The notes beneath the pieces are model-generated. The model saw nothing but the letters and a program-made list of their open reading frames with translations. It was not told the DNA's origin and made no database searches. This document shows positions 1-12,393 of a stretch of DNA of 64,000 nucleotides, piece after piece (within the stretch, counting starts at the first letter, position 1; each line of letters begins with the position of its first letter). Made by a program: the position numbers and the translations under genes. Origin of the DNA: Sipunculus nudus (lineage: Eukaryota > Annelida > Sipuncula > Golfingiida > Sipunculidae); NCBI GenBank assembly GCA_026874595.1, contig CM049308.1, forward strand, positions 22,297,867 to 22,361,866. The letters run 5' to 3'.

Positions 1-420
1 CACCTACAATAACTTTTGCACAGTGTATGTCCCAGTTTATTTCTCATTATGGAAATAATATGTCAGCCTGAAATTGGACATATCTATCATCTAGGATAGC
101 TACTGGTGGTGCCACCTACGATGATATTTGCACAGTGTATGTCCCTGCTTATATCCCAGGAATGATTTGACATATCAGCCTAAAACTGTGCATGTCCATA
201 CATCTCGGATAATTTTTTTTTATATAAGACATGTGTTGCAATTATTTCTGGGTTTTAGGCATCCGTACACATAAATTAAGAGCGGTTGGTAGTATCTGCC
301 TGAAATTTTGCATTTAATACATCTTCGATGGCTTTCACATCAAAAGACTGGTGACACCACCTACAATCATTTTTGTGTTGTGTACATCTATGCTAGTGAC
401 GATTTTGTAATTGGGCTTCA
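1..420. repeat. Tandem repeat with GGTGGTGCCACC palindrome (family J)
   Basis: Diverged tandem units of roughly 110-120 bp. The phrase 'CACCTAC(A/G)AT..TTTTGCACAGTGTATGTCCC' recurs at 1, about 112 and, more diverged, about 355. Each unit opens next to a GGTGGTGCCACC-type palindrome (about 105-117). The array runs off the left edge, so the element's ends are not visible. It has no coding capacity. It resembles the core of the tandem-repeat elements seen later in the window but was not matched to any of them. Confidence 0.6.
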
Positions 421-831
421 AAATGTTTAGTACTTGCATTGTACATATACATGTCACACATATACTTGAAACATAATGGTCAAACATGTTTTTATTGAAG
501 CATTATACCTAATGTATATCCCATTGCACAGATTCGCATTGGGCCTGTAGGCCTTGTTTTTGCATTCTGAATAGTCTGAATGGGTCAAATAGCAACAATA
601 CAACAAAGGGCTTTACCTCCTCCTCCCCCCCCCCCCCACTTGTGCATGACATCGACAGAGCTTGGTTAATTGCAGTATAGAGTTACACGGTACATATCAA
701 CTACTTATGCTCAAAAACAACTTTACGCGGGTTCAGCTTAAATGCAGCGCTGTTTTTTACTGTGTGTTGGCTCAGCCACTTTGTATATGAACTTGCTGCG
801 CAGTTCAGTGGCTCAAGTACAAACGGACCGG

Positions 832-839
832 TATATAAG
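832..839 (+). promoter_or_regulatory. TATA box of the P450 gene
   Basis: TATATAAG lies 35 bp upstream of the ATG at 874. With the usual 25-30 bp spacing, transcription would start near 860-866, giving a very short 5' UTR. This favours 874 over the in-frame ATG at 742, which lies upstream of this box. Confidence 0.55.
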
Positions 840-873
840 AGTTTCGTGCACACACGGCACCTCTAACCAAAAG

Positions 874-2397
874 ATGGCGCTGTCAGATCTATTTTCGTGG
901 ATACTTCCTTCGTCCGTTATAGGGCTGGTGGTATGGACATTGTTTCTGGTCGGTGTCTTACGGATCTTCCGATTACTCATTCAGAGACGGGAGGAGGACA
1001 AGCTGTTGAAGGACTTTCCGAGACCCCCCTCGCATTGGCTGCTGGGTAACTCTCCCGAGATTGCGACAGTCACTCCAAGATATTTAGTGAAATGGTTACA
1101 AGAGTACGGATCCCCATACTGTATGAGGCTTGGTCCTTTCCGAAGTGCAGTTGTATTATCAGACCCTGAGTCTATGAGGATTATGTTTGCAACCAACGAG
1201 CCAAAGGAGGATGAACTTTATAATATCCTTCGAGGATGGATTGGGGATGGATTGCTGCTGAGTTCTGGAAAGAAATGGGCGCGAAATAGGAGGCTCCTGA
1301 CGCCTGCGTTCCATTTTAAGATATTAAAGCCTTATGCCGGGACATTTAGTTCCTGTACACATATCATGATGAACAAATGGAAAAATTCTATGAAGCAGGG
1401 TACGTCTATTTTTGAAATGTATGAACACATTAGTTTAATGGTACTGGATAGTCTGCTGAAGTGTGCGTATGGTGCTACAGGAACGATACAGTATGAAGGG
1501 ACGGGGAACAATTTTATCAGAGCCGTGAAGGATCTGACTTTATTAATGATGGAGAGATTTGAAAATCCTCTGGTTCGTATTGACTTCATATATAATCTGA
1601 CTTATAACGGGTACAAATATAGACGGGCTTGTGAAACTCTTCACCAGTTCTCTCAAGACGTAATCCAAGCCAAGAAAAGGGCAAAGCAGGATCTAAAAAA
1701 GACCACGGACAGGGAATCGAAGAAACACTTGGACTTTTTGGACATTCTGTTGGAAGCAAAGGATGCAGATGGAAGTGGATTGACGGACACAGAAATTCAG
1801 TACGAAGTGGATACGTTCATGTTTGAAGGACATGACACAACTGCAAGCGCGTTGTCATGGTTTCTTTACAATATGGCCAAACACCAGAATTACCAAACTA
1901 AATGTGCTGAAGAAATCCAGAGCGTTCTGGGGGATCGTGATGACGTCACCTGGGACGACTTGCCGAGGCTTGAATTCCTTACAATGTGCATTAAGGAAAG
2001 TCTCCGCAAAAACCCAACAGTTTTAACTGTGGAAAGACGTCTCACACAACAGTTAATGCTCCCAAACGGGAAATGTGCCCCGAAAGGGGTGTGTGTTTTC
2101 TTGAATATTTGGGGTTTGCACCACAACCCGGAAATATGGGATGAACCGGATACGTTCAATCCAATGAGGTTCACGACAGAGAATACTAAGAACCGGTCTC
2201 CTTACGCCTTCCTACCATTCGCCGCGGGGCCGAGGAACTGTATCGGGCAACATTTTGCCATGTTGGAGCTGAAGACATGTGGCGCCCTCTTACTGAAACA
2301 CTTTGAGTTCAGTGTGTATGAGGAGCCCGTTCCTAAACTGCAAATTGTGCTGCGTGCAAAGGATGGAATCCGGTTGTCTGTCAAGGAGCGGCGGTGA
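874..2397 (+). CDS. Cytochrome P450 family 4 monooxygenase (CYP4F/CYP4V-like), intronless
   Basis: Probable haem-thiolate monooxygenase of the CYP4 family, typically omega-hydroxylases of fatty acids and eicosanoids anchored in the ER membrane. Using the ATG at 874 the protein is 507 aa, normal for CYP4. Visible in order: hydrophobic N-terminal anchor (about residues 7-33), basic stretch and proline-rich hinge PRPPSHW, I-helix FMFEGHDTTAS with the Glu (E318) that in CYP4 enzymes can bind the haem covalently, K-helix ESLR (E375, R378), the FNPMRF region, and the haem loop PFAAGPRNCIGQ with Cys456. The frame is open back to an ATG at 742, but the extra 44 residues are not P450-like, cover a TATA box and would displace the membrane anchor from the N-terminus. 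The whole protein is one exon, unusual because animal CYP4 genes usually have many introns, so a retroposed origin or lineage-specific intron loss is possible. Catalytic residues are intact. Substrate cannot be deduced. Confidence 0.93.
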   Translation: MALSDLFSWILPSSVIGLVVWTLFLVGVLRIFRLLIQRREEDKLLKDFPRPPSHWLLGNSPEIATVTPRYLVKWLQEYGSPYCMRLGPFRSAVVLSDPESMRIMFATNEPKEDELYNILRGWIGDGLLLSSGKKWARNRRLLTPAFHFKILKPYAGTFSSCTHIMMNKWKNSMKQGTSIFEMYEHISLMVLDSLLKCAYGATGTIQYEGTGNNFIRAVKDLTLLMMERFENPLVRIDFIYNLTYNGYKYRRACETLHQFSQDVIQAKKRAKQDLKKTTDRESKKHLDFLDILLEAKDADGSGLTDTEIQYEVDTFMFEGHDTTASALSWFLYNMAKHQNYQTKCAEEIQSVLGDRDDVTWDDLPRLEFLTMCIKESLRKNPTVLTVERRLTQQLMLPNGKCAPKGVCVFLNIWGLHHNPEIWDEPDTFNPMRFTTENTKNRSPYAFLPFAAGPRNCIGQHFAMLELKTCGALLLKHFEFSVYEEPVPKLQIVLRAKDGIRLSVKERR

Positions 2398-2569
2398 ATA
2401 TGAGCAGAATCGAGTCCTTGAGTTTTTTCGAGAGAATTTCTTTTGTAGAGAATTGTATTTCATTTGTTAAATGTTAATGCTGTTGTTTCATTCTTTTACA
2501 TGTTAATACCAGTTACCTTATGAGCTTATGATAACTTTGGGACTAAGGACCTGTGGCATTTTATTCCTG

Positions 2570-2575
2570 AATAAA
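2570..2575 (+). terminator. Poly(A) signal of the P450 gene
   Basis: AATAAA lies 173 bp after the stop codon, in AT-rich sequence with a downstream GT/T-rich stretch (GTTGTCTATATTC). It is the first canonical signal after the CDS. Confidence 0.6.
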
Positions 2576-2978
2576 GTTGTCTATATTCTTTCGGGACAAA
2601 CTAGTGAGATTCGCAAATATGGAGGTGTCCTTATCCGTGCCAGTTCTCCTCGCTTTGTACACAGAGAATCATACAATTTTATACAATTGTTCAGTACTCG
2701 TACCATGATTTCACTCAACATCTCTTTTCTCAGCCACATTTATCGGCTTCTCCATGTGATTTTCATTAACTTTTTCATGAGTATGCATGGTTTATCTGTT
2801 GCGTTTTCATAAATGAAAGTAATGTAACACATTAACATGGAAGAATCGTTGAGGAAAATTAGCAACAGTAAATTAGATTCTGAGATCAGTTTTCTTGTAC
2901 AGGGAAATCTCCAAATTACGACCACCAACGGGACCGTGATAAAGTGGTCGCATTTCCTAGGTGGTCGACTAAGGGAGA

Positions 2979-2980
<2 letters not shown>

Positions 2981-3056
<76 letters not shown>

Positions 3057-3065
3057 GAGAGAGAG
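2981..3065. repeat. (AT)n-(AG)n compound microsatellite
   Basis: About 37 bp of AT dinucleotides followed by about 48 bp of GA dinucleotides. Confidence 0.95.
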
Positions 3066-3204
3066 ACATAGGAATTGTCACAGTTACTGACCACACAAGC
3101 TGCGTTAAGTGTTTATGCATGTGTTTTGGAGTTTTCCAGATGTATTTCTAATTTACGTACCATTGTAAATATGATTATTATGCATGTGATATACCTAATG
3201 CATA

Positions 3205-3410
3205 AGACACATGATCCCGATTTAGGAACTTCATCAAGGAATATTCACAGATGTAAAGTCACTTATGCTCAAATGAACCTAGGAATATAATCGCCGAATA
3301 AGTGAATGCAAACACGGTAATGGAAGAATCGCACAATAGGGACACACCCCCCCCCCCCACCCCCGTGTGGCGATGGCTTGCATTCCTTAGAATGCATATT
3401 TCTAGTTGTT
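3205..3410 (+). repeat. Interspersed repeat family K, copy 1
   Basis: Shares an ordered set of phrases with 19750-19945: ACATGATCC, TTCATCAAG/ATCATCAAG, AATATTCACA, AGTCA.TTAT, AAGTG.ATGCAAACA, CACAATAG and TTCCTTAGAA. Both copies are in the same orientation. No ends or coding content recognised. Confidence 0.65.
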
Positions 3411-4344
3411 CTATGGAATAGCAGCTTCTGCTTTAACGGATCAATGATTGTGTGTGCGTGTGTGTTGGAGGAGGTGGGGGCGGGGTGCTCATGGTGTATG
3501 TTGTTCTTGCCTCAGTTCCTTCGAATAATCATTATGTGTTTTAAAAATGCTCAACTTTCATTCATAAAGGTGTTGTATATAAAGTGGATCAATCTTTTTT
3601 TGTTTTATCTTTACCATTTCTGGCATAGTCGCACATATTTGTATCCTTATTGCCAGCTGACAGAATGCCACGTATTTTGCTTGGATAGATAAATGAATGC
3701 ATGTGGTTATGAATGCATGGGCCACGCAAATGTATTGTTTATCTCCAAGGTATCTGTTTGTGATGTACGTTCCCGGTGAGCTGTCAGTCAAAACGAAATG
3801 TAACAAACATGGCCTCTGGGAACTCCTCGCTGGGCTCCATGGTATCCGTTTTGCTGGCAACGGATACATAGCTACGATAAAATAGTCTTAATGTCATAAT
3901 AGGTCGATGAAGCGGGAACGCAGAGGGAGCAAATCTCGACCTTATTTAATAAGAACAGGTAAGAGTGAAACCCAAGGAGTACATTTCGCCTGCTAATATC
4001 ACTGCATTAATATTGTCAAAGGCGAATAATCATCTTCTGATGCAAAAATAGACCTATAAAAGAATATGCTACTTAAAAGGAAAAATATCTCGCAAAAAAT
4101 CTGTTTTATTAGTTGTTCTATGTAGCTTTCCTAGAAAATTTATTGATAAATGGATTATAACTCCAAAAGCAGAATAAATATAATATTAAAACATGGAAGC
4201 TAATGGGCTGCATTAAAATCTTATTGCTGGAATACGTCAAGAAGAAACTTTTGTAGAATTGTGTGTGTTCAAGTCTTTTGTCTCCTGTTATCATAGTGTT
4301 TCTTGTGCAATAAACTGTGTTGTCGTATATTTCATGTCTTTTAT

Positions 4345-4785
4345 AGGTGCCCATTCACCCACCCCTGGAAAAGAATTTATGTGATTTCTGGCTTCCTCTG
4401 TGTATGTCTTAATGATCTAAGGGCAATTCTGGTTTTGAAAAGTTCTTATAAGGCCTCCGAGAAGGAGGTATGAACTTGTTTATCAACAACATGTTGACAA
4501 ACGGGAAAAACATGTAACCTAAGGTGGTACGTTGCATATATGCGGTGGTAGAAAGGTTACTTAATTGTTGCAAAACGCCATTTGCACACCACTGGCTTAT
4601 CAGACTTTCCGCCAGATGCCCTTGTTGAATTTGTTTTGATTTTTTGTACGGGCCCCCACAGAGTATAAACATGTTGACATAAACAAGCAGCCTGTGTGCG
4701 GTGATATCCACGTTTTCTGGCCTATATTTACAAAAGCTCCAAGGGATTACATTCAGTTTATAAAGGTCAGATAGGTGACTGGGCC
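4345..4785 (+). repeat. Interspersed repeat family L, copy 1
   Basis: Closely matches 61861-62245 (same strand) and the reverse complement of about 12808-13235. Shared blocks include GAATTTATGTGATTTCTGGC, TATGAACTTGTTTATCAACA and GATGCCCTTGTTGAATTTG. One end is GGGCCTCTTTAA, the complement of the TTAA-AGGGGCC start seen at 12810, suggesting a TTAA-targeted (piggyBac-type) MITE. The other end is unclear. An antisense 210-codon ORF across this copy is a by-product of the repeat. Confidence 0.65.
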
Positions 4786-5639
4786 TCTTTAACAAAGCCA
4801 AACGTATGATAGTCGAAGTAAGATGAATGGTCATTCTCTTAATGATGGAGAACGTAGTTGAATCCTGTAACAGGTCTTCTGTCCAAAACGAAACATGCCT
4901 AACACAAATGCACGAATCGGTGATTAACACAGATGTACTGGGAAGCATCTTCCCGGCTTCCACGTTAATACATTCCTTCTGCGGTGTCTGTACTGGAAGA
5001 GATGCGTAAAGTTCAGAGGATCCATCTGGAAAATATATCACAAGACGTGATACATGAGTGAAGAAAACAGGAAATAAGATATATCTCTTTCAATGTGCGC
5101 CACACACCTGAACGCAAACAGTGAGTAATTGCTTTGTGTGGAAGCAATCAGCTGCATGATCAGCAAAAGTTTAAACCTGAACAGGCAATTTACATTCAGG
5201 TTTTCATCCCATGTTGTTGTGTTATCTTGAACATGAGAGAGAGAGAGAGATAGAGATAGAGGTAGAGAGAAAAAAAGGGGGGGGGGGGGTTCTACAGAAT
5301 GGAGCAATCAGCATATATTATTTGCATTAAGCTTGATGAGAATTAATTGGTGTCTCGACTTGGAAAGCCCTTGGAAAATGCACTACACACGCAGGGGCGT
5401 CAATACGGTTTCACAGACCTTGATTCGTCAAGCCCCTCTGGCGCTCTAAATAATAAACAAGTCAATTGAACCAATCCATTGACTCGCGTACACCCTATCT
5501 AAAAAAAAAAGTTCCGTTTACTAAACGTTTTCTATTGTTGCGTAAATTCATCTTCCAGGGTGGGGGATGACTCGCACACATACACACACATCCCTATAAT
5601 TATATATATATATTTTTATATATACACCTTTACACAATT

Positions 5640-5640
<1 letters not shown>

Positions 5641-5688
<48 letters not shown>
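5641..5688. repeat. (AT)n microsatellite
   Basis: About 24 AT dinucleotides, with further AT-rich sequence and an (ACAC) tract just upstream (5574-5625). Confidence 0.95.
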
Positions 5689-6106
5689 TATGTCATATTT
5701 CATATATTCGGTATTTTACAATTCAGTGTAAGGTTTTAGAAAATAAACTATTATGTTTCCAGTATTAGTTAATTCTAAACCAGGTTTAGATGTAAACTCA
5801 AAAAAGGAACGGAAGTCTATAATTTAATTCTAATTAATGATATTTCAGTTGCAAAATATAATATAATTCTCTGAATAGCGTGGGATGGGGGGGGGGGGAG
5901 ATTACATTGACCATTCCTCCTTGAAAAAGAGAATTTTTTTTTTTTTTGGGGGGGGGGGGGGGGTCGGGGTATATAAAAGCGGAGCTACCATAGACTTGGT
6001 AGTATAAAGACGTACAACTCCCACTTTACCTGTGCCAATATGTCTTTTTTTGTGGCTTCCCGTAAATTGTCAATCACACGTATACCAAAATATATACCCG
6101 ACTTAA

Positions 6107-6506
6107 AGGGGCCTAATTACCTATAAAGAATGTTGAATTAACACGAAAAATAGCTTCTCCCTTTTTAAATGAATTGGTACCTGCCAAACTATTGCCCTGA
6201 AATCGTTTGCTCACTCCTGTAAACGAGTGTTAAAAACATAGGAACGGGCGCGATCACAGGTGTAAACATAAACACCGCGTGTGCATCGCCGGGCTACAAC
6301 ACGTTTCAGTCTTGAGTTGCCCTGACTGACATGGCCCAAAAACTAAAATACCTTTCCAGCTGGCCGAAACATCACATTACGGCTCACAATTGGAGCTCAG
6401 GTTACGCGGCATTGTTTTTATAAACAGACACATGTGGACTGTGTTTACCAACATGAAGATGCGATAACAAGGTACTAGGTATAATATTGCTCCTGATTAT
6501 GTCCCT
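6107..6506. mobile_element. piggyBac-type MITE with TTAA duplication
   Basis: The left end reads TTAA|AGGGGCCTAATTA and the right end, reverse-complemented, reads TTAA|AGGGACATAATCAGG. This gives a TTAA target duplication (6103-6106 and 6507-6510) and imperfect terminal inverted repeats. The element is 400 bp with no ORF, so non-autonomous. The AGGGGCC terminus is shared with family L. Confidence 0.75.
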
Positions 6507-6510
6507 TTAA

Positions 6511-8570
6511 TAAGCGCACATAGAAAACAAGGTCTAATGATTGTAAAAACAATAGTTGATGAACCATCAGTATACACTGCGAGTTCCTGTTTACACGTTA
6601 TAAGTAACATTCCTTGGTGAGTGAAAAATTGTGGTAGAGACTGGTTGTAAAATCATGTTCAATGATTGAAAGAAAGAAAAAGACAATTGATCGATAATAT
6701 TCCGGATAATATTTCGTTTTTTGCATGTGTATACATAATCAATTATGCAAAATGCAACCGATTTAATCGATTATGAAAGAAAAGAGCATCGATATGATGG
6801 AGAACACAGAATTAACATACGTGGTGTTACCTGCAGTTTAGATACAGTTTTTGTTATGTTTGGCGCGGGCACTGCAGGTTTATTTAAGGCGTTGCTCAGA
6901 TGGATGGTAACAGACGACACAGTATGTATACATAAAATCGTAACGTATTTGCAAACAGCAGAATTCAAATGTTCTATGAGGCATCCATCTTGAAAATTCC
7001 TTTTCTTGCTTAATGTAATAACCCTTGCCCAAGGAAGAGTGGACCATGCCAAAATGTTTTTACAGTGTTAATGTCTTCTGATTTGTGTAGGAAATGTGAG
7101 TCAAATAATGTTGGTAAACTCGTCAATATAGGTGGGCCAACAAAAAAGCTAAATTTAATATATTGATCGCCTGATCACTTCCGTCCAATCGAAGGTCCCT
7201 AAAACACCAAGACATCGAAAGACATTGCAGACAAAGGGAAGCAAAATAGTCAAAAACTCAGTTAAATCTACTCCAATGAAAACTTCATCTCCCAGGAAAC
7301 CCTGACCGTTACCGGAGATTTGCCTGCATTGTCTTAAGAGGGAAAGGATATTGAACCAACAGTTGAACTTAGCAGGAATTCAACCTTTTGAAGTGCGGGA
7401 AAGGTTCCGGAATCCACCCCAAAGGTTTATCAAATGCGAAAGACCAGGACTTGTTGTGTCTCTTTTCCTAGCACCAACATCCTTCAACATTTTCTTTTCA
7501 CTCTCTTAGGCTTTTAGTGATTCGAATGATGGGATTCAGCTGTCCATAAAAAGATCCGAAAACCTCTCCAACTTTGGCCACCTAAAAAGACAAGGTACCA
7601 ACGTCCATATTGGTCATCACTCAAAACTTAATTCCATAACAACATGGAGAGCTTAGTGAAAACCGGAGAGTCTCAACATCAACACTCTCTGTCAGTTACT
7701 TTTCACAATAGCTGCAGCTACGTGTGTAACCAAAGATTCGGATTACGTGATCCGCCTGCACACAACGGAAGATGGAAAGCTCCATAGTCAGCATTGCCTA
7801 AAAACAAGATTGGACAAGTCCTCACCAGTGAGCTTCTGTATGCACTGACCTCTCACACACACAGATAAAGCTTTCACCACCAAAACGGTCCAAAGCTTTC
7901 ACCACCAAAACGGTCCAAAAGAATCATAGCTTTGTGTACACTTGATAAAGCTTGGTATGACGGCAAGCACCGAAATGCTGAAATCCACCGTTGTGTCGCT
8001 GCCATAATGTCAAAACTGAGCAGTAGGGCGTGGACCAACAGACACCGAGATCACCATATTCAAGGTGTATACGGCAGGTGTCCTCAGCCCTTTACTGTAT
8101 GGCAAGTGTCATGGGTGGCATATGCCAGGCATAAAAACAGGAATTAGAAATCGCTGGGTGTGATGCATCACGGTTATACATGGAGGTTAACTAGGAAGGA
8201 CAATATTCCAAACACCAAGAACCTAGACAAAGCTAGTTCCCTCAGCCTACACTTGATGATATAAAACAGTTGTCTTCGGGGGACTTGGCCATTTGTCCCA
8301 TGTGTATGGCTGCATCCAAACAGGATAAGTTTGGAACAGATCTAGTGTGTCCCCGCCTATCAGGGAAGAAGGCAAGAAGCTGCAGGAAAGGTTTATAATA
8401 ATTGATGGAAATTCAAGAGACACTTCTTAAAAGAACCTGTTAGGCAATGCCTGGCATATGCAAAGAATAAGCGATGAATCTCTCTCTCTCTCAAACAATG
8501 GGGTATCTTACACAGGCACGCCAACCACACTCTTGCCAATCACTATTCATCAAGCAAAACCGTCTTAAGT
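6511..8570. other. Intergenic, unrecognised
   Basis: No gene recognised. 7130-8450 has a more balanced base composition and short interrupted frames (for example 7932-8147), which could be a decayed retroelement or pseudogene, but I could not assign a family on either strand. A 25-bp exact tandem duplication (AAGCTTTCACCACCAAAACG..) lies at about 7867-7916. Confidence 0.4.
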
Positions 8571-8579
8571 GCAATATGT

Positions 8580-8585
8580 TTTATT
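8580..8585 (-). terminator. Candidate distal poly(A) signal of TMEM87
   Basis: AATAAA on - (TTTATT on +) near the left limit of a long AT-rich, ORF-poor stretch downstream of the TMEM87 stop. Purely positional evidence: using it would imply a 3' UTR of about 5 kb. Confidence 0.2.
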
Positions 8586-8959
8586 GGCATAACTCCGGTG
8601 CCTCCCCCGTCACATTGCACATTTATTTTTGTGTATAGTACAAATGCTGCACATGAATAAGTTTACAAGCAGTGAGTTACCCCAAGTATGTACATGAAAT
8701 TTACAAAGTAAACCATAATTTAAGCATCAGGGATCAAACATATTTCCTTAAACAAATGAAAGTGCTAGGCCATCTACCCAATCATTTTGGGCTATAAATG
8801 AATTCATTAACAAAACAAAATACTTATCTAATGCTTATATTGTACATACCAACAAGCCAAGGTTAGAGCTGGAGCAGCAGAATAATTAAAACTATTAGAA
8901 CTATAGAATATGGGCATACCCCCGTTTAATATAGGTTCCTTCTTCTGGAGCAAACAGTA

Positions 8960-9180
8960 ACTTAAGTTCAACAGGGTCAAAGAAACCAATTTTTGAACTT
9001 GCCCGACTTGCTTGAAACAAACTGTTTATCAAATTTTAGGAAAAATATGCACTACTTCAAAAGTTACGGGGTTCACAAAAATCCTAGATTTCTGCAGAAT
9101 TGGCCTTGATAATCAGGTCAAGGTCATCAGTTTTTAAACATGTCTGTGTTTATGGTAGAATCTATTTGTGTCAAATTTGA
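8960..9180 (+). repeat. Family E fragment
   Basis: Matches the phrases of the larger family E elements: 'GGTCAAAG', 'CTTCAAAAGTTACGGGGTTC', 'GGCCTTGATAATCAGGTCAA', 'CATCAGTTTTTAAAC'. It is diverged and truncated, in the same orientation as the other copies. Confidence 0.6.
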
Positions 9181-9439
9181 GCACACAATAGGCATACTTT
9201 AAAACTTCACCATCATCCTGCTGCTGATTTCGGCTGATCTGAGCTTGAAGAACAGGGTCATGGTCAATGGTTTTATAACTCAACCAACAACTTATCTGAA
9301 ATCTTCCATTTTCATTTACAGAACAATACATCAATCCACAGAAATTTAACGTTTTTTTGTTTTTCCACCTAAATGGAAATAAATATTTAAGGTCAAAGTT
9401 ACCTACAAAGTTCATGGCCCTAATATTTAAACCTTTCAT

Positions 9440-9720
9440 TCTATGACCCATATATATGGATGTGTATAATATGAAAGAAATCTGTCCATTAGTTTTTAGT
9501 TATATTACTAACAGTTTTGCCAACTTTATTTTTGGACAGCCTTTTCATAAAGCCTTTCTTGAGATATTAAAGAATTTGTGGGATTTTCACCAAAACCAAA
9601 AATAGACCAGGGCTGTGACACTCTCTTACATTTTTGGTTTTGTCCTCAAGCCCATCTCTGGTGCACATATAAAGTTTGAAAAAGATCTGTCACATATTTT
9701 AAAGTTATTTTGCTTGCAGA
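9440..9720 (+). repeat. Fragment similar to the right part of element C
   Basis: Shares 'ATAATATGAAAGAAATCTG', 'TCCATTAGTTTTTAGTTAT' and 'GAGATATTAAAGAATTTGTG' with 28265-28500. The right terminus is missing, so this is an older truncated copy. Confidence 0.6.
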
Positions 9721-12387
9721 TTCTATGCAATGGTGGCAGCTGGGGGATCATGCTGAAACTATTGTATCCTCAACTTTCAGTCCAGGGATATAATAATTAC
9801 AAGAAAAGTAACAGAAAGTGAAAGGTGACTTGCAAAGCAGAAACAAGCTGAGTCAGCTAAATCAACATCTGACTTCAAATAATCTGTATAGGTCTTCACA
9901 CACCCTTTCTCCTATATGCATCCATATCCCAATATTACTATTGTACTGAACTATGCAACGTGTTAACAAAGTGTTTATATGTGATGTGCCTTTTTATACA
10001 ATACGGAATGATTATTTACAATTTGAATAATGTTAAAATAAACATTTCCCTCAATACGAACATAAAAATAACAAGCACACCCTTGAAGAGTTAATATGTA
10101 TTTGGACAGGAAATTGAGCAACTGTGACTCAAGACAAATATAATAATATTAACATCACACATTCAAGTCACAGTTTCACATCAGGATAACCCTTGGTCAT
10201 GGTACTCTTATATCATGCTTATTATAAATTTTCACTTGAATATGATACATAAAAATATTAGATATATTGTTTGACTCCCACATTTATGATATAAAGGCAG
10301 TTAACTCAAGCTTAAATACAGCAAATATCATCATAACTGAACTATACACTGTAACCACACTGAGATATGGGACTTTACTATGCATTTTAAAAAAGGTTTT
10401 CCAAACATTCTTTAAAAAAAAAAAGAAAATAAAACCCTGATTTAGATATAAAAAGATGATAGGAACATTTCTGCAGGGATTCTATAATGTTTGCCATTCA
10501 GATTTGTGTTTCTTGGTATGTTTAGTTTTAAAACCTGCAGTGACAAGTGTCAAAGTTTAACTTAAACATATGGAAAACTATGTAGTATTGAAACACCATT
10601 CGGTCATGCTGTCATTGACCATAATTTTCATTCTGCATGGTGTGCTATACAATAAGCAAACATAAGCAATAAATATTGCAAAGTCCAATACACACTACCA
10701 ACTTATACATAACATTCAAATATCACTTTCATCCTCACTCTGACCCTGAACATAAACGAGGCTCACAAAATGAGCATACTGCACAACTATTTACTGTATA
10801 CATTTGACCCTTCACATCTGAAATCTAAAGCCACGATTTAATATGCACAGAATGCAGGTTCAGACATTTTCAGGCATGGCAATATGCATATTTTCCATGT
10901 GTCACTACTGGATACCATATGGAACTGGCAAAAATCCCTTCATGTAACGATTCGTTTTGCTAAATACAGATCCGCGCATATACTTCACTTATTCACTCAA
11001 TACTGATTTTCATCTGCATTCCGTGCTTATGGAATCTTAGCTTTACACATCAATAACTTTGCCTCGGTGCTATGTAATATGATGAGAATAGTTTCAAGTA
11101 CAGTCACCCAAACATGGAATGTGTAAATGCAATGTTAAGTTCACAGCATGGGTAGTCTCTACACTTTCTAAGCAATTAGCTGGCATATTTTCCAAACATC
11201 TAAGCACTCACAGTACTGATCAGATTATGTAGACCTCAGCAAAATAAAATGAATACAATTAAATTACTGGAATAAGATCTGAGATTTGTTTATTGAGATG
11301 ATAAATACAAGCCATATACCTCAATACACTGAAAATTAGAATAGGATTATACAAAATGACACACAACTTATATGCATACCCCTGTCCTAAGATATAGGTT
11401 TTAAGTTCAAATGCGCTTGTGTGTATTACGTGCAAGGCTTTGCCAATGAAGCATCAAGTGCCTGTATGTCCACAAGCTATTTATATAAACCTGCACAATT
11501 ATAAAGACTAAACAATATCAGATGAAACTGACAAAAATTAAACAATATATGATAAGATTTTTTTTAAACTGGAAAAATCAACTGGGTTGCATCAAATTAT
11601 ATATATTTATATATAAATTAATATTTTTATTTGGGTCCCCATCCAAATTTTACAATTTTGTGCACATATAACTTTGTATAATTAATTCATAAAAAAAGGG
11701 AAGTTACTCTTTGTAAGTTACTTTATGATGAAATCACAAAAATAGAACCCTTGTAAAACAGTGAAAAAGGTTAAAAATCGGGAAATGTTAACTTCGCCAT
11801 CCACTGTACATTGCACAGGCAAATGTGTCATACCTGAAGCCAAGGAAAGTGATAGAATGACCAAACTTCTTAACGGCCTCTAATTGTCACAAAGGGGTAT
11901 ATTTGATTTGTACATTAAATTCTTATTCCCGTCACACAATCTTACTTAGTCTACTACATATGATATGAACTTGTATTTCTTACTATATTTTGTGTTTATT
12001 TTTATCATAGCAACAAGTGATAAAGAGATAATCCAGTATATTAAACAGACCAGTGGCAAGCCTGAAGAGCATACTTTTGATAACATCATCATTTATCCAG
12101 AAAATGTACCTGAAACTACAAATGATGCAGTTTTCACCACACTATCATACACCATCCAAAGATTTTTTTCCAGCATTGAAAGTAATCACCAGAACCACAT
12201 ATAAATAACATACCATTAATACATTAATTACATCATCTATAAACAGATATTCTGATTCATTATATATATGCAAATAACATGTGCGGTGATAATCAATGTA
12301 AGAATGAAATGAACATTAACCAAAGCTCAAACCTCTGAATAACGTGCAAATAAAATGAGATACTCTTCAAAATATCAATTATCTACC

Positions 12388-12393
12388 TTTATT
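12388..12393 (-). terminator. Candidate proximal poly(A) signal of TMEM87
   Basis: CAATAAAGG context on -, about 1.16 kb after the stop codon. It is a canonical hexamer. I prefer it slightly to the distal candidate because it avoids the repeat fragments, but there is no transcript evidence. Confidence 0.3.

Larger units (their letters stand above)
2576..4340. other. Intergenic, no gene seen
   Basis: No convincing coding region on either strand. It contains an (AT)n(AG)n microsatellite (about 2981-3065), a repeat shared with 19.75-19.95 kb (about 3205-3410), and C- and G-runs. Short ORFs here are low-complexity or repeat-derived. Confidence 0.6.

Noticed and set aside
742-873. Upstream in-frame ATG extending the P450 by 44 residues
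   Set aside because: The extension is not P450-like, would bury the signal-anchor and overlaps a TATA box; ATG 874 gives the normal family length.
4409-5041. 210-codon ORF on -
   Set aside because: Its 3' half is the antisense of repeat family L, and no recognisable domain is seen.
7130-8450. Possible decayed retroelement or pseudogene
   Set aside because: Balanced composition and short frames only; no domain could be matched on either strand, so no call is made beyond 'unrecognised'.
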